Positions 1-13,399 of a stretch of 64,000 bases of DNA are shown piece after piece. Under the pieces are notes generated by a model, which was not told the origin of the DNA, searched no databases, and saw only the letters and a program-made list of their open reading frames with translations. The stretch covers positions 33,076,699-33,140,698 of the forward strand of contig JAYGXS010000005.1 of assembly GCA_036362985.1 (NCBI GenBank). The letters run 5' to 3'. The stretch's first letter is position 1. Each line of letters opens with the position of its first letter. The translations under genes and the position numbers were made by a program. The DNA comes from Ligula intestinalis (Eukaryota; Platyhelminthes; Cestoda; Diphyllobothriidea; Diphyllobothriidae).

Positions 1-700
1 CCAGAGCAACAGCATCTAGTGTACTACGCCTAGCCTTGTATGCAAACTGCAAGGGATCAGAAAAATTGGATGAAAAGGCTTAATGATGTCCAAAGCTGCT
101 CGTTCTGTAAGTTTGAGGAGTGCAGAAGAGCAGGCAATTGGGCGAAAGGAAAATTCACCTGCACTTGCGGATGCAAGTACAATGGCCGTACGCAAAGGCA
201 ATTGGCAACCAGGGCTGCTGAACGTTTGCCTACTTGGCTTTTAAAACAGGAGAACAAGGTACCATGCTCATCTATTACAAAACACTTACTAGACAGTGGT
301 CACTCCGTTGACACTAACACATCTTTCCGCGTTCTGGTTCGAGCACGAACAAACCGGACCTTACGTTACATGGAAGCATCCTACATACGGTGGGAGAATC
401 CGACCTATGTAAGCAACTAAAAAATGAAGTCGATCTTCAATTGCCGTGTTAAATACATACCACACTTTTATTTTGTTAAATTCCCTCCCTACTTTTAGTC
501 CCAAGTTTAACAGTTGACATAACTATTGACCACTTGCCACGTTGACACAACCTTGCTTCTATCGATTTTGTGTAAATTCAAATTGATGTGTTCCCTAAAT
601 ACTTCGTTATTCATGCACTAAGCGGAAGCAGCTGAAAAGCGCTCTCGAAATTTATTCGTGCGAATAAATTCTGCTGTGTTGTCTTGCTTCAAACACAAAT
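1..700 (+). mobile_element. Penelope-like element (family A), 3' fragment
   Basis: The reading frame at 40-420 encodes the end of a PLE polyprotein: a CTCGCKY block, then GRTQRQLATRA, then SITKHLLDSGHSVD. This is the GIY-YIG endonuclease region that follows reverse transcriptase in Penelope-like elements; in the catalytic block the usual I of KYIG is N here. The frame aligns closely with the copies at 10.6 kb and 53.3-55.4 kb. The RT part is absent to the left, so the copy is 5'-truncated or runs off the window. After the stop comes a roughly 270-bp 3' UTR carrying a hammerhead-like motif and ending near 700. The coding part differs from its relatives by several substitutions and is probably inactive. 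Confidence 0.8.
627..675 (+). ncRNA. Hammerhead ribozyme, degenerate core (PLE family A)
   Basis: Type I layout: stem I strand AGCAG (627-631), core (632-638), stem II GCGCTCTC, GAAA (647-650), a stem III hairpin with nine consecutive pairs and a 2-nt loop (650-669), then T670 as the expected cleavage base and the stem I partner CTGCT (671-675). Stems I and III pair perfectly. The core reads CTGAAAA instead of the invariant CTGATGA, so this copy is predicted inactive. Its place in the element matches the copies at 11131 and 55318. Confidence 0.6.
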
Positions 701-874
701 ACACCTGCTTAAATGCATATAGTAGTTATTTAAGTATAATTTTCTATTGCCCACAGGCAACTTAACATTTACCCGTATTCCCCTCTTGCTCACCTTGCTA
801 TTCGAGCCTCTGATATTTATTACATTTCGTTGACCTGTCAGGTCCATCTACCATGGTCATTGTTTTCATTCCAG

Positions 875-937
875 ATATCTACTCGCATCGTTCACCAGAG
901 CCTGCTGGAAATGAACATGCAGTTCACCCGCATCCCC
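875..937 (+). CDS. ARB2A: ARB2A exon 1 in window
   Basis: TTCCAG acceptor ends at 874 and the GTGAGC donor starts at 938; both ends are in phase 0. The 21 codons include [10 protein letters not shown], matching the helix before the Arb2 core of FAM172A. It is followed by a 79-nt intron, the only short intron of this gene in the window. Confidence 0.75.
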
Positions 938-3900
938 GTGAGCACATTCAATGTCCGTTTGTCAAGCTACTTTGTACTTTCCAGCAGGAGGTTTTATGAA
1001 CTGCTTCGCATTTCAGCTCCAAGCCTTCCCGAACGTCAATATTCAAATTCTCCATTCTGAGGGCTTCTTTAGTCACACGGGTCCAGTCCTGTTCGTGATC
1101 CAAGCTGGTGGCCTGACAAGAGCCGGCTTGTGGACATCGCGACTTCTCACCCGCTCTGAGCAGGGCCACATCACTCGGAGCCAACGCGACCTCCTGCTTG
1201 AGGCACACGCTGCTGGTTTTGCCGTGGGCATAATCAATGCCAATGAGGTTTTCGTTTCCAGTGCTAATCAGAACCTCTTGAAACCCAGTACTGCCGTTTG
1301 GAAATCATCGTAAGTAAAACAGAGCCTCAAGGCCTTTTACCTCGTAGTCTGCAGATGGTCCTACTTTCAAGTCCTACTGCCGTGTGATCTCACCGTTTAT
1401 TTATTTTCCTCTATCTTGACTTGATTGCGTGAAGGCATGCATTTAACCTAGCTCAACACGTCTTTTACAGACCACACGCAACAGGGTCATGAGCATAAAA
1501 GGTCGTCTACTGCCCAATAAGCAGTCTGCGGCAGTGTATCACATCCCCTACATAAACTCCTCGTAACTATATCAGTCAGACTGAACGTACTTCCCTATCG
1601 CAAAATAATTATAAACCGACCACGCGACGGGGCGACGAATTATGATAAGTGGCTGACCGTACAGAAGTGGACCATGCTTTGAACTTCACAAACTTTAAGA
1701 TAGTTCCTGCCCACCCTGCCGTAAGTAAGAAACACGGGGCCTTGCTTACGAACTAAGAGGTCCATCGCAGCCCTGGCTGGCGATTTGCGCTTGCATGCGT
1801 TTTCAGCAATAGCGAGCATGCACGGCATTTACCGCACGCCTTCACTATGAAGGACTTCGATTCTCCGGCACCTTTTAAGCATTATTTTTGATCCCACCAT
1901 GTTTATTTTTGGCCTTAGCTTTACGTCCAAAATAAAAGTCAGCTGAGTTGAGTTCAGCTGCGCACTGAGTTGAGCAATCCACTGGGAATTGCATGCCAAT
2001 CAGCTTACTTTCCCTCGCAAGGGATGAGTGTAACCTGATGATTGAGACGTTCGACTGGCGTACACAACCGATGTCCACCCTGTGCTCTACAGCATGGTAG
2101 TGGTGGTTGTTGTTGTTGTTGTTGTTGCAGGATCAATTGCAAGGTAAGTGGCTTTAGAACCACGTCTTCCGGATCTTCTTCAGATACCGGACTGTGGCAG
2201 ACGGTCTTCGGACGGTTAGGTCGATCGGCGCTCTCAGTCTGTGGTCGACATCATACTCCTGAACTCTGGCGACCATCTCGGCTGCGCATTCCATCAGGTG
2301 TTTGTTCGTCTCTTCCTCCCCACTGGCTGCACACGTGGAATCATCTGTCAGATTGTACCGCTTCCTGATGTGATTCAGCTTTGGACAATGTCCGGTTCTA
2401 AATCTCACAAGGGTCGTTCTATCTAGCCGAGTCATTTTCTTTTCTTCATCCCAGTTGATGGGGGCCGCATACGTTCTTCGGCCGCGTTCATGTGTCATTT
2501 GTATCCTGGGGGTCATTCGTCTGACTGCTTTCATCGTTGCCGCAAAGGATGTCGGTCTACCATCCAGTTCAGTCCTGACCGCTGATGCTTCAGCGTCTGC
2601 TTGTTCATTCCCGGGGATACCCACGTGGCTGGGAATCCACGCAATTTACACCTTCCTTCATGTTGTGGCTCACTCCAGAACATCCAGCACTTGTTGTACC
2701 AATGGTTTCTTAAGGTCCTCTCCTGTCCCGAAGTTCTGTAAAGCATCTACAGCGGATTTACTGTCAGTAAGGATTCTAGCAGAACTCCAATCCTCAGGTG
2801 GGTGCTCTAGCCATTCTGCCGCCGTCAGTAGGGCTATTACTTCGGCATCAAAGGATGAGCTGGAGTATGCGCCCCTTCTCCTGGACGTTGCAATTTTTGA
2901 GTAGTTATTCCAGCTTCCTTTCGCCACTACGACTCCCGCACCTCCCTGTGTGAATCCATCTATCGCTGACCCGTCGGTATAAATAGTCAAGGACGTTTCC
3001 GGTAGGGAGTTTAGCTCATCCTCCATTCACTTCCCAATCCCTACCATCTCTGCTTTGCTGCACAGGTCTTCAAAATTACTTAGAAAAGTGATGTTGGGAC
3101 GGCGCCATGGGGCTAGCGTGTTAGTAGCGAAAAACTATCCAGGCATCTCCAAATCCTCTCCCAGAGTTTGGTGCAAGCATCTGCGCGCATTCTCCGTCTA
3201 GGTTGAGGTCCACTTTAGCCGGGTTGGGTGTTGCTTTTCGGCCATCTGTCTGCGGAGACTTTGTGTTGGAAGTCTCACGCAGTGTTCATAGGCCCTGATG
3301 GCCTCGAACCTGCCCCTCTCCTCTATTGTCTGGATATCGGCCTCTAGTAGCACCACCTTCGTCGGACATGAGATTGGGAGGCTCGTGGTAATTCGAGCTG
3401 CTTTCAGGTTCAGGCGTTCCAACCTGTCAAGTCGTGAGCGGCAGGTCCATGGCATCCATGCTGCTGATCCGCTCTAAATCACCGGTCGCACACAGTCAGT
3501 GTAGACTTTTTGATGTCCTCAGGCCGCCATCCCCAGGTTAATCCACCTAAGGCCCTCATCATATCTATCGCTTTTCCGCCTTTTCCAGGACAAAATCAGT
3601 GTGCCCATTAAACGTTAGCCCCGAGTCATACACCACTCCAAGGAATTTCGCCGTCGGTCTTTGGATGAGCTGCAATCCATCAACCACGATCGCCCTGACT
3701 CCTTTTCTTTCACTCGAGGTCGTACTGAACACCACTAACTCCCTCTTCTGGACGTTCAATTGCATCTTTCCCTTTCGGCTCCATTGGACCATCATTTCGG
3801 TCATGGTCTGCACTCGGGGTCGTGGTCTGCCCTGTCAGGGTTGGTATCTTGGCTCCATACCGCAGCATCGTCCGCGAAAAGACTCATCTCAACATCCTCT

Positions 3901-6900
3901 CCCATGCCATCCCCAAGGTCATTTATAAAGATGTCGAAAGGGAGGAGGGAGAGTACTGCTCCTTGTGTGAGGCTCTTTGTAGGTCTGAACTCCCTACTGA
4001 GGCGTCTGTTGTATCGCACATGCATTAGGCGGTTGGTCAGCCAGCTCTCGATCCAAATCTGTAGGCAATTCGGGACCTTAATGTTTGCCATTTTCAGCGC
4101 TAGACCGGTTCTCCACACGGTGTCGTAGACTTTTTCAAAATTGATGAGAGCCAAAGCTGTCCTTCTGCATGGCTTACTATGGAATCCATCTGAAGCCGCC
4201 CCCTACGTGTGCCGCCAGCGCTCCCCCACCCACCTTGGACATGTGTTAGGGGAGCGAAACCCAAATAACGTCTGCCATGCCATGATCTGGTTCCGTGTTG
4301 GCCTATAGCGCATCTACCACGTGGTTCGTTTAGGGGTCGCTCACACATAAATACGTCGCAGGATCTCACGCACACAGAGAAAACAAATTGCCTTGGTCTC
4401 ACTGCCTGGCGTGGCGTTAAGCCTTCGTCCGACGCCTGCCACATATCTGTTCAGGAATTGTTATGGCCTTACCCGGGCTGCGTAGCTGAGCCCAACGGAA
4501 TAGTGATCCTCCTCTTAGTAAAGCGCAGTGGCGTCGCAAGCCGCTTGTATGGGGAGGGGAAGGGCTGGGTTGTACAAAAACATAAAGGTTGGACCATCGC
4601 AGGCGACGTTGTCCACCATGAAACCCACGGAGCGGGTGCAGTGCCGGCAACTTGTGCTACATCTATCGTACTTTCGCTCTCTCTCCTTATGCTCAACGAC
4701 TTTGCTCCAACGGCAAAATAGTGTCAAGCCAAGTCCGGAGATGGGTGCGGTTGCAATGGCAGACAAAACTGAACCGCCCGTCTGCACGTGCCCCACGCGT
4801 ACGACCTGCTTCCCGGCGGATTTTCCGACTTTTCGCCCTCCATACCAGCGATAACAAATTGGATCGCATGCATGTGTACATACAGAAGTTCAGACGAGGG
4901 AAGCGCATAGAATCGATTTTACAGAACGAAGATGTCCACCGCAGCACGGTGAGAACAAGGATGGCGATTTGCGCGTGATAGCAGACTTCTGCAACGTCTA
5001 CCGCAATCTCATACTTACTAAAGTACTCTGTACAGTAGTCGCCAATGATCACGCAGCTTTCAATACTTTGTAAAAGTTTGATCATTACTCGAATACCAAT
5101 GTGAATGCATTTGGGAAAACGTACAAATAGTAATGAACACCATTAGGCATATTAAGTACTTAAAATAACTATAGGAAGTACTAAGTGTTTGTAAAGAAAG
5201 ATAAAATTTTCTTGATAATTCCATAGTTCCGGAGACGTAAAAAGAGCTATAAATTAGAACAATAAATTTAGATATTTCGTTAAGTTGAAAACTTGAAGCA
5301 ACCACTTTCTATATAATAAAAGAATCTTTCTTTAGTCAAAATATTCTGTACATTTTACCGTAATTCTATAAGTATTTAGTGAATGTCGTGGAAAAAATTG
5401 TGTCACTATTTTCTTCTTTTTCGCTATCTTTATTGATAAATTGATAAATTTCGCATCCGTTCGACGTTTACACCAAAACCTTTAAAATAAGATGTGCATA
5501 AAGAGCATTTACCGAAAGAAAGTGTTTTCCGATATTAGTTTTAATGAACATGGGAACTTTGGTGATATGAATAAATGCCTCAAAACAGCAAACCACATTG
5601 TCGACAGTGAATAATGTTCGCAGTGGAGTTGTCAAACTACTATTCCTAAGATTAATAAAAAAAAAACTTTCCATAAAAGGTTACCTCATTGAAAATGCTT
5701 TGATTAGATATTCGGCTGACGAACTTCTGCGTAGATTAACTTTTTCCAACGTAGTGTCGCAATGAAATTTGAGAATTTTGAAAATTTCTTTAAGTTTCCT
5801 AAAGATAAATGATTCGAATTGACTGGCGATGAAAGAACTTTCTGTTTTCTTGATAATGAATTATTTTTCGCATAAGTGGATTTATTCCACTTTCTGATAT
5901 AATCTTGCGAATTCAAAAAAACTGGCCATATACATTGCCATTTTTTGAAATTCTTATTATTCTTCTGTGTGTTTCGTTTCTAAATAACGCAAAAGGGGGA
6001 CATAAAGTACAAAAAACTATATTTCTACACAAGGCCTTCTTTGTCTTCAATTTGCGTTAACATGTTCGATATTTTGTTTTCGTTCAAGAACAAACTGTGC
6101 GTTATTTGTGCATTTAAACAAACACTCTTCTGTTTCTGTATTTTGTGGAAAAAATTTCATAGGATAGCTTAACATAATTTTTAAAATACAAATCTACAAT
6201 TTTACAGCAAATAAATGTGATTATTTTAAATTGGCTGCACTTGAATCTGAAGGATTTTGGAAAAACCTTTCCAGTAATCGAAGGGATATCTTCTATACCT
6301 ATGTTACTTCTTTTGGAGTTCCTTCATAGTTAAATCAACCTTGACATGCAGTTTGGTTCTCTCTTTCGTATTAGCATAGGAAATTCCTTCGATATGAGAC
6401 TACTCCCCATTTCGCCAAGATTAATACCCATTTCTCTTAATAAACCTAACTTAGATGACGATTTAACTATCTAAAAGGCTTTCGCAGAATTCAATAAACT
6501 GAATAAATCAAAATAATATTACTAAATGTACGCTAAAGTACCAAGTCAAATCTAATTATGGCCACTTCCGTACTTTAGGTCCCTTCTGTTTCTTGAGCGG
6601 GAGCCTAGTCGAACCATTTTACTTGAGAATAACCGGCTAACTATTTTCGGTCCGGGAAACGAAGGTGCTGTCCTCTTGATCTTTCTCATTTCTCGGCTCA
6701 CGAACCTGTGCTACTGGACTGGAAGCACCCATGATTGATTCGTTTTTCTTCAAAAACTGAATTCGTGCATGGAAGATGACGATGTGACCAGGGCGCATCA
6801 GAGACTTCCAAGTCGTCTTGAGCATCGACGTTACTCTATTCTCTCCCGCCTGTGAGCAGGTCCAGAATCGCACTCATCGGCCTGTTACCATTGATTTGCC

Positions 6901-9900
6901 TCACAGGGACGCAAACGCTTCCTTCTCGAAAGTTTAGTCACAAGATACGTTAGGACCTAATGGACACTTTGTGTAGTTGGGCTTCTAGTGCGATTCTCGG
7001 CTCATCACCGTGACTGCCCGCTCCCCCCCCATCCGCCACCTTGCACTTCAGTCACAGGTACGGCATGAATTTGAGGCGAGTCATTTCTGCTTTTGCAGTG
7101 GGGAAGGGCTCTGATCTACTCAATCTCTTGAATTGTGCATAAAAAAGCTCTATTGATATGTTCCCGATATAGGACAACCAACGGGCGCTTTGTGTTGAGC
7201 GTAACAGAGCGATGTCTATTCCATTTACACGATGGTTCAACCGCCGTGAACGCTGGCCTCCACCGTGTGTGCCTCCCGAGTGACTGCAGCACTACTGACT
7301 TGCGCGTAAAGTAGTATGTAATGCAGCAGACTTGCACTGCGCCCATCGCACTCGTTCTTTTCTCCAATCCACCTTTTTTGATGGCAAGACAATGTTGAGG
7401 CGATGGGCGGGGGTGGCGATGCGCTTAGGAGCAGTGGCGGATAAATCTGAACAGCCCGCCTACGCGTGCCACACACATGACCCGGTCCTCTAAACATACA
7501 TGTGTCAGACTACGTGTTGAATTCTACATGAGATTGCGAGTCGCAGAGCCCAACTTGAGAAAGGGCCATTGTGGTATGGCCCTCCGCTAAAAAGCAGAAA
7601 AAGATACGATCGCTGTTATAGGACTTCACTTGTTTGACATTTCGGATTCATACTCGAAGCCATCTTTCCGAGGCAGCATGAGACTCCTATCTGATACTGT
7701 TTCCAGGGGTCGGTTTGAGCATGAAATCGAAAAGTCAGACGAATGAGATTCTAGTCCCAGTAATCGCGTCGTCGTCCTCTTTTTCTTCTTCTCAACTTCT
7801 TTGTGTAACTTGCTTTTATAACTGTCTGACCCGCCAGAGAGACTCAGTTATTGTTTTTTTTAGCAGCCACCCAGGCCACGTCTGATAACACGCTGTTAGA
7901 TGATTATTGACGTCAGATTTATGATGATAGTTCGCCCATCGATTTCGATTATGTCGGTCATATGCCCAAGATCAGGGATGGTGACTGCAGTCAGATATAA
8001 TGAAAGTAGACGCGCAGCCGCCTACCACGATCTAAACCGTTCCCGCTTTAACTGGTGATAAGACAGAGTCGAAATGACTGAGCGGGACTCAGGTGTAAGC
8101 CACTTTCCAATGCAGGCCAGAAACACCGTTTAACTTAAATGAAAACAGCTTCTTGCGTTGATACTACTGCACTACCTACCTTCACTCGCCTTCAGCGGGT
8201 GTCCACGAAGACTCAACGAGAACGAGTCTGATATTTCCACTACGATTTGTACTGCTTTTTACTAGCAGTGTAGATGAGTGATAGTAGTACTGGTAGTATT
8301 ACTGACGCTAATAATTGGTCAGAAGTGACACTGAATGCAGTCAGCGCTGAGCTCGTGTTCCCTCAACTAGGCGTGGGGACCTGGATCTATGCTATTCCGA
8401 GTAACGTAGATGTTTATGGATCGGAGCACATCAATGTTTGCAGTGATTTTTACTCCCTACCTCTATCCGCCAAAACTGTGTCAGTTTTCCTTAAGTGTAG
8501 ACTATGAGGGCTAGGATACTGCTGCTAGAAGTAGTATGCTAATGTCATGAGTGCTAAGGCCAGTAATTGGCATATCACAATGCGGCACGTACGTGTCTTT
8601 AGGAAATCGGAACCTAATATGTAGTCGTAACCAAGTTTGGACTAGGATACTGCTGATGGAGGTTATATGCCTCCGCTAAGAGTGCTAATTCTAGTAATCA
8701 GGCTTACTATGAACGGCGGATAGTGTAGTTTAGTAATGTATTCCTATAATGGTATCAATAGCTGACACGCATCCTATTTTTGCACATATGAGCTTACGCG
8801 CGTCCTAAAATGCACCCGGGCTGATTTCTAAGACACGCGTCAGATTTCTAAAGCGGTTAAAACACACATATATTTAATCGTTATGATTGTGTGTGAACTC
8901 TCCGAATTCTTTGCCTTTTCTTTAACTACGGCGGTGGCCTAAGGAGGTTATAATAAGCTTTTTATTCCCCCCCCCCCTTATAAGGGTGACAAACGCACCC
9001 TCGTCAGGGATGACGGAGTCGCCCCCCACGGCGACTGAGCTCTGCACGAATATGCCTTCCTCAAGTGCGTCCGACCGTCTGGCCGAAGCAGCGGGCCCTG
9101 GAACGGCCAATGCTATGATGACCCCTCTACCTCATCCCCTGGTTGCTTCTACCGACCCACCCTCCTGCCCGCCTCCCCCCTTTGCTGCGGCCGTAGGGGA
9201 GGAGTCTACGGTTGCATCTACGGGAACCTGGACGTCAACCTCTCGAGTGGCCGGCTTGAATGACCAGGGTCTCCCCTCCGCGGCTAGTTTTGTTGATCTA
9301 AATGAAGTGGATCCCTACGTAGGTGCCACCACCCCCCCTCCACCTCAGTAAAATTTAACGGCTTTTCTGCTAATAAGAGCAGGGGATACTCCTTGCTTAA
9401 ACTCCTAGATGCAGGATGCAACTGCGGGGGTGTTAGGCCCCGACGAGTGGATGAGAGTTGAAAAAGGCGGGCCTCGGGAGAAAAAGTCAGTAAAAGAAGC
9501 AGTAGAAGAATCGGTCACTAAAGCATAAAGTTTATTGGCCTGATGTTTCGGATTCTCGCTCGAACCCCTCATCAGACGTGGCCTGCCAAACCCTCATCGT
9601 ATCAATCACGACCCCCTCCCCCAGCGGTGATCACGAGGGCTGCTAATCTTAGTACACATCTGGCCTCGTTACCGCTATCAACTGTAAATGCTGCGTAGCC
9701 TGTACAACCTTCACCTCCATTCTCTTGGGTTAGCTCTGATGAGGGGCTAAGGCCAGAATCCGAAACGCCTTGTTCCAACGATTAAATCTTCTACTTCTGG
9801 ACTGCTTCCCAGAACTCGTCTATTCGCGTATATCAGTAGTGAATGTTCTGTTGGCTGAAATGGCGGGCAATTGCATAAATTCCCATACTTAAACATAGAA

Positions 9901-12900
9901 ATGAGTAGTCTCCTTCAACCCTCTACGGAACTACAGAATGGCTAACCATAGAAAGAAGTACATGGATCTCAACTTATCATATCTGATGTGAGGCCTCTTG
10001 TTCCGCCGTTCCGCCAAATGCAACAACAACAACAGATTCTAGGAATTACGGTCAAGTCAATAGTACACACTTATGGTACATACTTATGGGTTCTTGCTCA
10101 CAGACTGACGCTAGAGGGTAGGGCGGATGAAATTTGGTTTAGCTAACTTCGAAATTGACTCCATTATGCATTGCATGCAGAGGTATCCGCCTAACACTCA
10201 GCCCTGCGTTCCGCCGTATTTTCATAGCTGCATGATGCGGCCGATAGTGCCTTTAGTGTGACCCGTAGAGTTGCACCCACGCATGCACCATGTGTCGGCA
10301 GGCATCACCTTAGTAATGGATGATTTTTAAATCATGCCTAAACACCTACTATACGCACCGCGGTATGCGTATTTATGCTTATTACCGCACAAAAACATGA
10401 AATGTTTTTAGTTTTCTGCGGTTACTTTTAGTTTTGTTAGTTTTACTTTAAAGATTGTATAAACAGCAAAATTTAATGGATCCATCAATTTCGAGAGTGC
10501 TCTTCAATTGCTTCCTCTCATAAGCCGCCGAGCTTATAATCTGCAATCCAAATAAGCTTTTACCGATTCCTCGTGCGAAGGATGCCTTGCCGATGCATGC
10601 CGCTTCAAACTGTGTTTATGAATTTACATACACTTGCGGATGCAAGTACATAGGGTGAACGCAAAGGCCATTGGTCACCAGAGCAAAGGAGCACGTACCC
10701 AGCTGTTTGATTAACCAAGAAAAACGAAGTCCCCGCTCATCAATTACTGAACACCTGTTAGATATGGGCCAATCCGTGGACCCTTAAACCTCCTTCCGAG
10801 TACTTGTTCAAGCACAAACAACTCGCACCGTACGCTACCTGGAGGCAGTCTACATACGGCGGTTTAAACCCGAACTATGTAAACAATTGGAGCATGTAGT
10901 GAACTTAACTCTACCTTGGTAACACTGGCTCTCTGTTTACACATTCCCTCCCCATCTTTTTGCTTTGGACGTTTTTTCCCCAGTTTTGCTGCCTACAGCG
11001 TTTAAATGTCCTACTTTATCGATTGCCTCTTGGCCATTTACAGTGACCTTGCCGTTTTGTATCGATTTTTTCTGTGTGAATTCAATTGTGTATTTTCTCT
11101 GACGTTAATTCACGGTATGTAGTGAGAGGAAGCAACTGATGAGCGCTCTCGAAATTGATGGATCCATTAAATTTTGCTGTTTATACAATCTTCAAATTTT
11201 CACCAGGGAAAAGAAGCTTTAAGTTTTACTTAAGTTTTCAGTGTAGTATATGATTTATTAGTTTACTCTTATTTACAATTTTAGTTAGTTTTATTTTTAG
11301 GCGACATGCGGTTGCTTATCAGCGTAAAAACTATTGTGGGTTTTTTGTAAACTGGGGAAAAACCCCTTTTTCATGGTTTTACTTCAGTCTCTAAATTTTA
11401 ATGTAGAGAGTGGATATTGGTACATAGCCAATTGGCGGGCACTTTTGCGCAGCTCCTGTTTCCTATTGGTTGTATTTTGTCATTTTAACTATTGCGCTTG
11501 CGCGTACGCTAAGATTTTGGTTTTTGGGGTACTTGTTCCTACTATTATTTTCTGCCTGTGTATGCTCTACTTTTTAATTTATTTTTTCTTTCCCGTGCTG
11601 TGACCAACCCATAAAACTCCTAAGGACTACCAGTTCCGAAAGACAGAACGCTGGGGCTAGGGGCACATCAGGTCCATTAGCAAGGCAAAGTTTGCCCGTA
11701 GAGTACGGCCTAGAATTCACGTAACATGCCGGCATATGCGAAAGATTGATACTATTTCGCTAATCGGCATTGAGTAAGGTTGTAGTACTGATTATCGTGC
11801 AGTCTTTTCTCTCGTCATTTCAGTCACGATAGGATGGCGGCTTTTTACGGAGGTTCTTTTGACCGCTAACAAAACGTGCGTACCGTAAAAAATGGCTATT
11901 TAGGTAGTATGCATTTTACCATTGATTTTGACTGTCCTTATAAGTTATTTATTGTACTATTTTGGTGGGAAATTACGCCTTCTTTAAATTTTATACTAAA
12001 AAGGGTATCTTTCGGTTATAAAAAAGTGTCTAAACTGCCGAATAATTTTTAAATCTACTGACTGCTACACTTGAATTCAAAGTTTACTACCTGCGCGCTA
12101 TGTGCATCCTGTTTGAGGAAAAGTACGTTTTCGTCTACGGTTTGAGGAAGAAGTCAAAAAGTTCTCATTAAATAGTGCAACAGGTTTGGAACATGTTGTA
12201 TGCATTATAGGCAACATGAGTGAATTGACGGATGCGATATACAGGGTGTCGCAGAAGTAACTGACCTTTTTGATTTGCTAATAGAACGAAAACTATTAAC
12301 GCTAGGATATTAAAAACATGTTTTATTCGAACGGCATAATTCTAGAATTTGGTGCGATGAAAATTCAAGAGAAATTCAAGAAAAGCCGCTGCATTCTCTT
12401 CTTCTTATGGGGCTACCTGAAGTCAAGGGTTTATGTAACAAATCCAACAAATCTGCAAGAACTTAAAAACAACATTTGTTCCGAAATAAGCCAACTATCG
12501 CCTGATACACTAAGGAGCGTTATGGAAACGACAAAAAAACGAACCCTAAGTTGTAAAAACAACCATGGCCATAATTTAAAAGGCATCATATTCAAAATAT
12601 AGTTCTAATAAAGCATAAAAAGCTTTTTCTTTCGAATAAAGCAAGTTTCAGTATCCTAGCGTTAATAGTTTTCCCTTTATTGGCAAATCAAAAAGGTCAG
12701 TTACTTCTTGGACACCCTGTATAATGAATGAACACCCCACTATCGTAAAAAAGCCCATAATGAGAAACCTTTTTTAACCCGAATGGTTCCCTTTCTTTAA
12801 GTATAAGATATAAAGAAGACGTAATTGCCTACCACAGGAGTACAAGAAAAAAAATTTGTGCATCTCTTTCTTAAAGTATATTTGAATCTATAAAGGCAGT

Positions 12901-13352
12901 CAAAATCAATGTTAAAAATGCATACTACTTAAGTAGCGATTTTCTACAGAGCATACTTGTTGTTAGCGATCAGAAAGAAGCTCGTTAAAAAGCCGGCATC
13001 TTATCGTGCCTGAGCTGACTTGAGAATAGACTACACGATAATCAGTACTACAACCTTACTCAATGCCGATTACTGAGAGAGTATCAATCGTTCGCCTATG
13101 TCGGCCTGTTACGTGAATTCTAGGCCATACTGCATGTGTCCCCCATAAGTAAGCCAGAAATAATAGCCATTCGAGTCTCCCTTGCTTTGTGCTGCTGCTG
13201 CTGGCAAAGCTCGAGAGTGACCCCCGGCCACAACGGGAAATTAATCGGGGAACATTAATTAAGTGAGTGGTTTCTACTCCTTGACTGCGTAATCGCTATC
13301 CTGCGCGCTTACACCCCACGCCTTCTCTTTTTTTTCTCTCTCTCTCTTCCTT

Positions 13353-13399
<47 letters not shown>

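Larger units (their letters stand above)
2101..4154 (-). mobile_element. Non-LTR retrotransposon with RNase H (I/Ingi-like), 5'-truncated
   Basis: Read on the minus strand from 4154 it encodes the RT palm ([10 protein letters not shown], then [10 protein letters not shown] with the FADD catalytic pair), the thumb (LEKAEKR, then [15 protein letters not shown]), then an RNase H domain and a C-terminal tail. RT followed by RNase H is typical of I-type non-LTR elements. The frame is broken several times (reading frames 3801-4154, 3565-3813, 3198-3455, 2670-3026, 2154-2624). Endonuclease and ORF1 are missing upstream. The 3' end carries a (CAA)n run on the element strand, a usual non-LTR tail. It lies antisense in an ARB2A intron. 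Confidence 0.85.
10450..11210. mobile_element. Penelope-like element (family A) with inverted ends
   Basis: The centre (about 10620-10890, + strand) carries a decayed GIY-YIG end: TTACATACACTTGCGGATGC followed by GTACATAGGG and a CAAAGGCCATTGGTCACCAG stretch, equivalent to [16 protein letters not shown]. Arms of about 75 bp at 10450-10525 (minus) and 11121-11197 (plus) are inverted copies of the element's 3' UTR. Each holds a hammerhead-like motif and the TTTTGCTGTTTATACAATCTT block. Partial inverted end copies are known for Penelope-like elements. RT is absent. Confidence 0.75.
11703..13130. mobile_element. Long foldback element with a mariner insertion
   Basis: The left arm (about 11703-12010) and right arm (about 12760-13130) are diverged inverted copies. 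Examples: GCCTAGAATTCACGTAACA at 11708 pairs with TGTTACGTGAATTCTAGGC near 13107, and CGGCATTGAGTAAGGTTG at 11765 with its complement near 13055. Arms are about 300-370 bp. The frame at 11334-11603 just outside it is an unrecognised hydrophobic ORF, probably spurious. The centre holds a separate mariner element. Confidence 0.75.

Noticed and set aside
1875..2078. Small minus-strand ORF beside the LINE
   Set aside because: No motif, no neighbours in the same frame, and it is in an ARB2A intron.
5060..5305. Hydrophobic minus-strand frame, similar to one at 17874-18211
   Set aside because: Both lie in R1 repeat copies. The similarity follows from the DNA repeat, frames are not conserved along their length, and AT-rich DNA gives hydrophobic translations.
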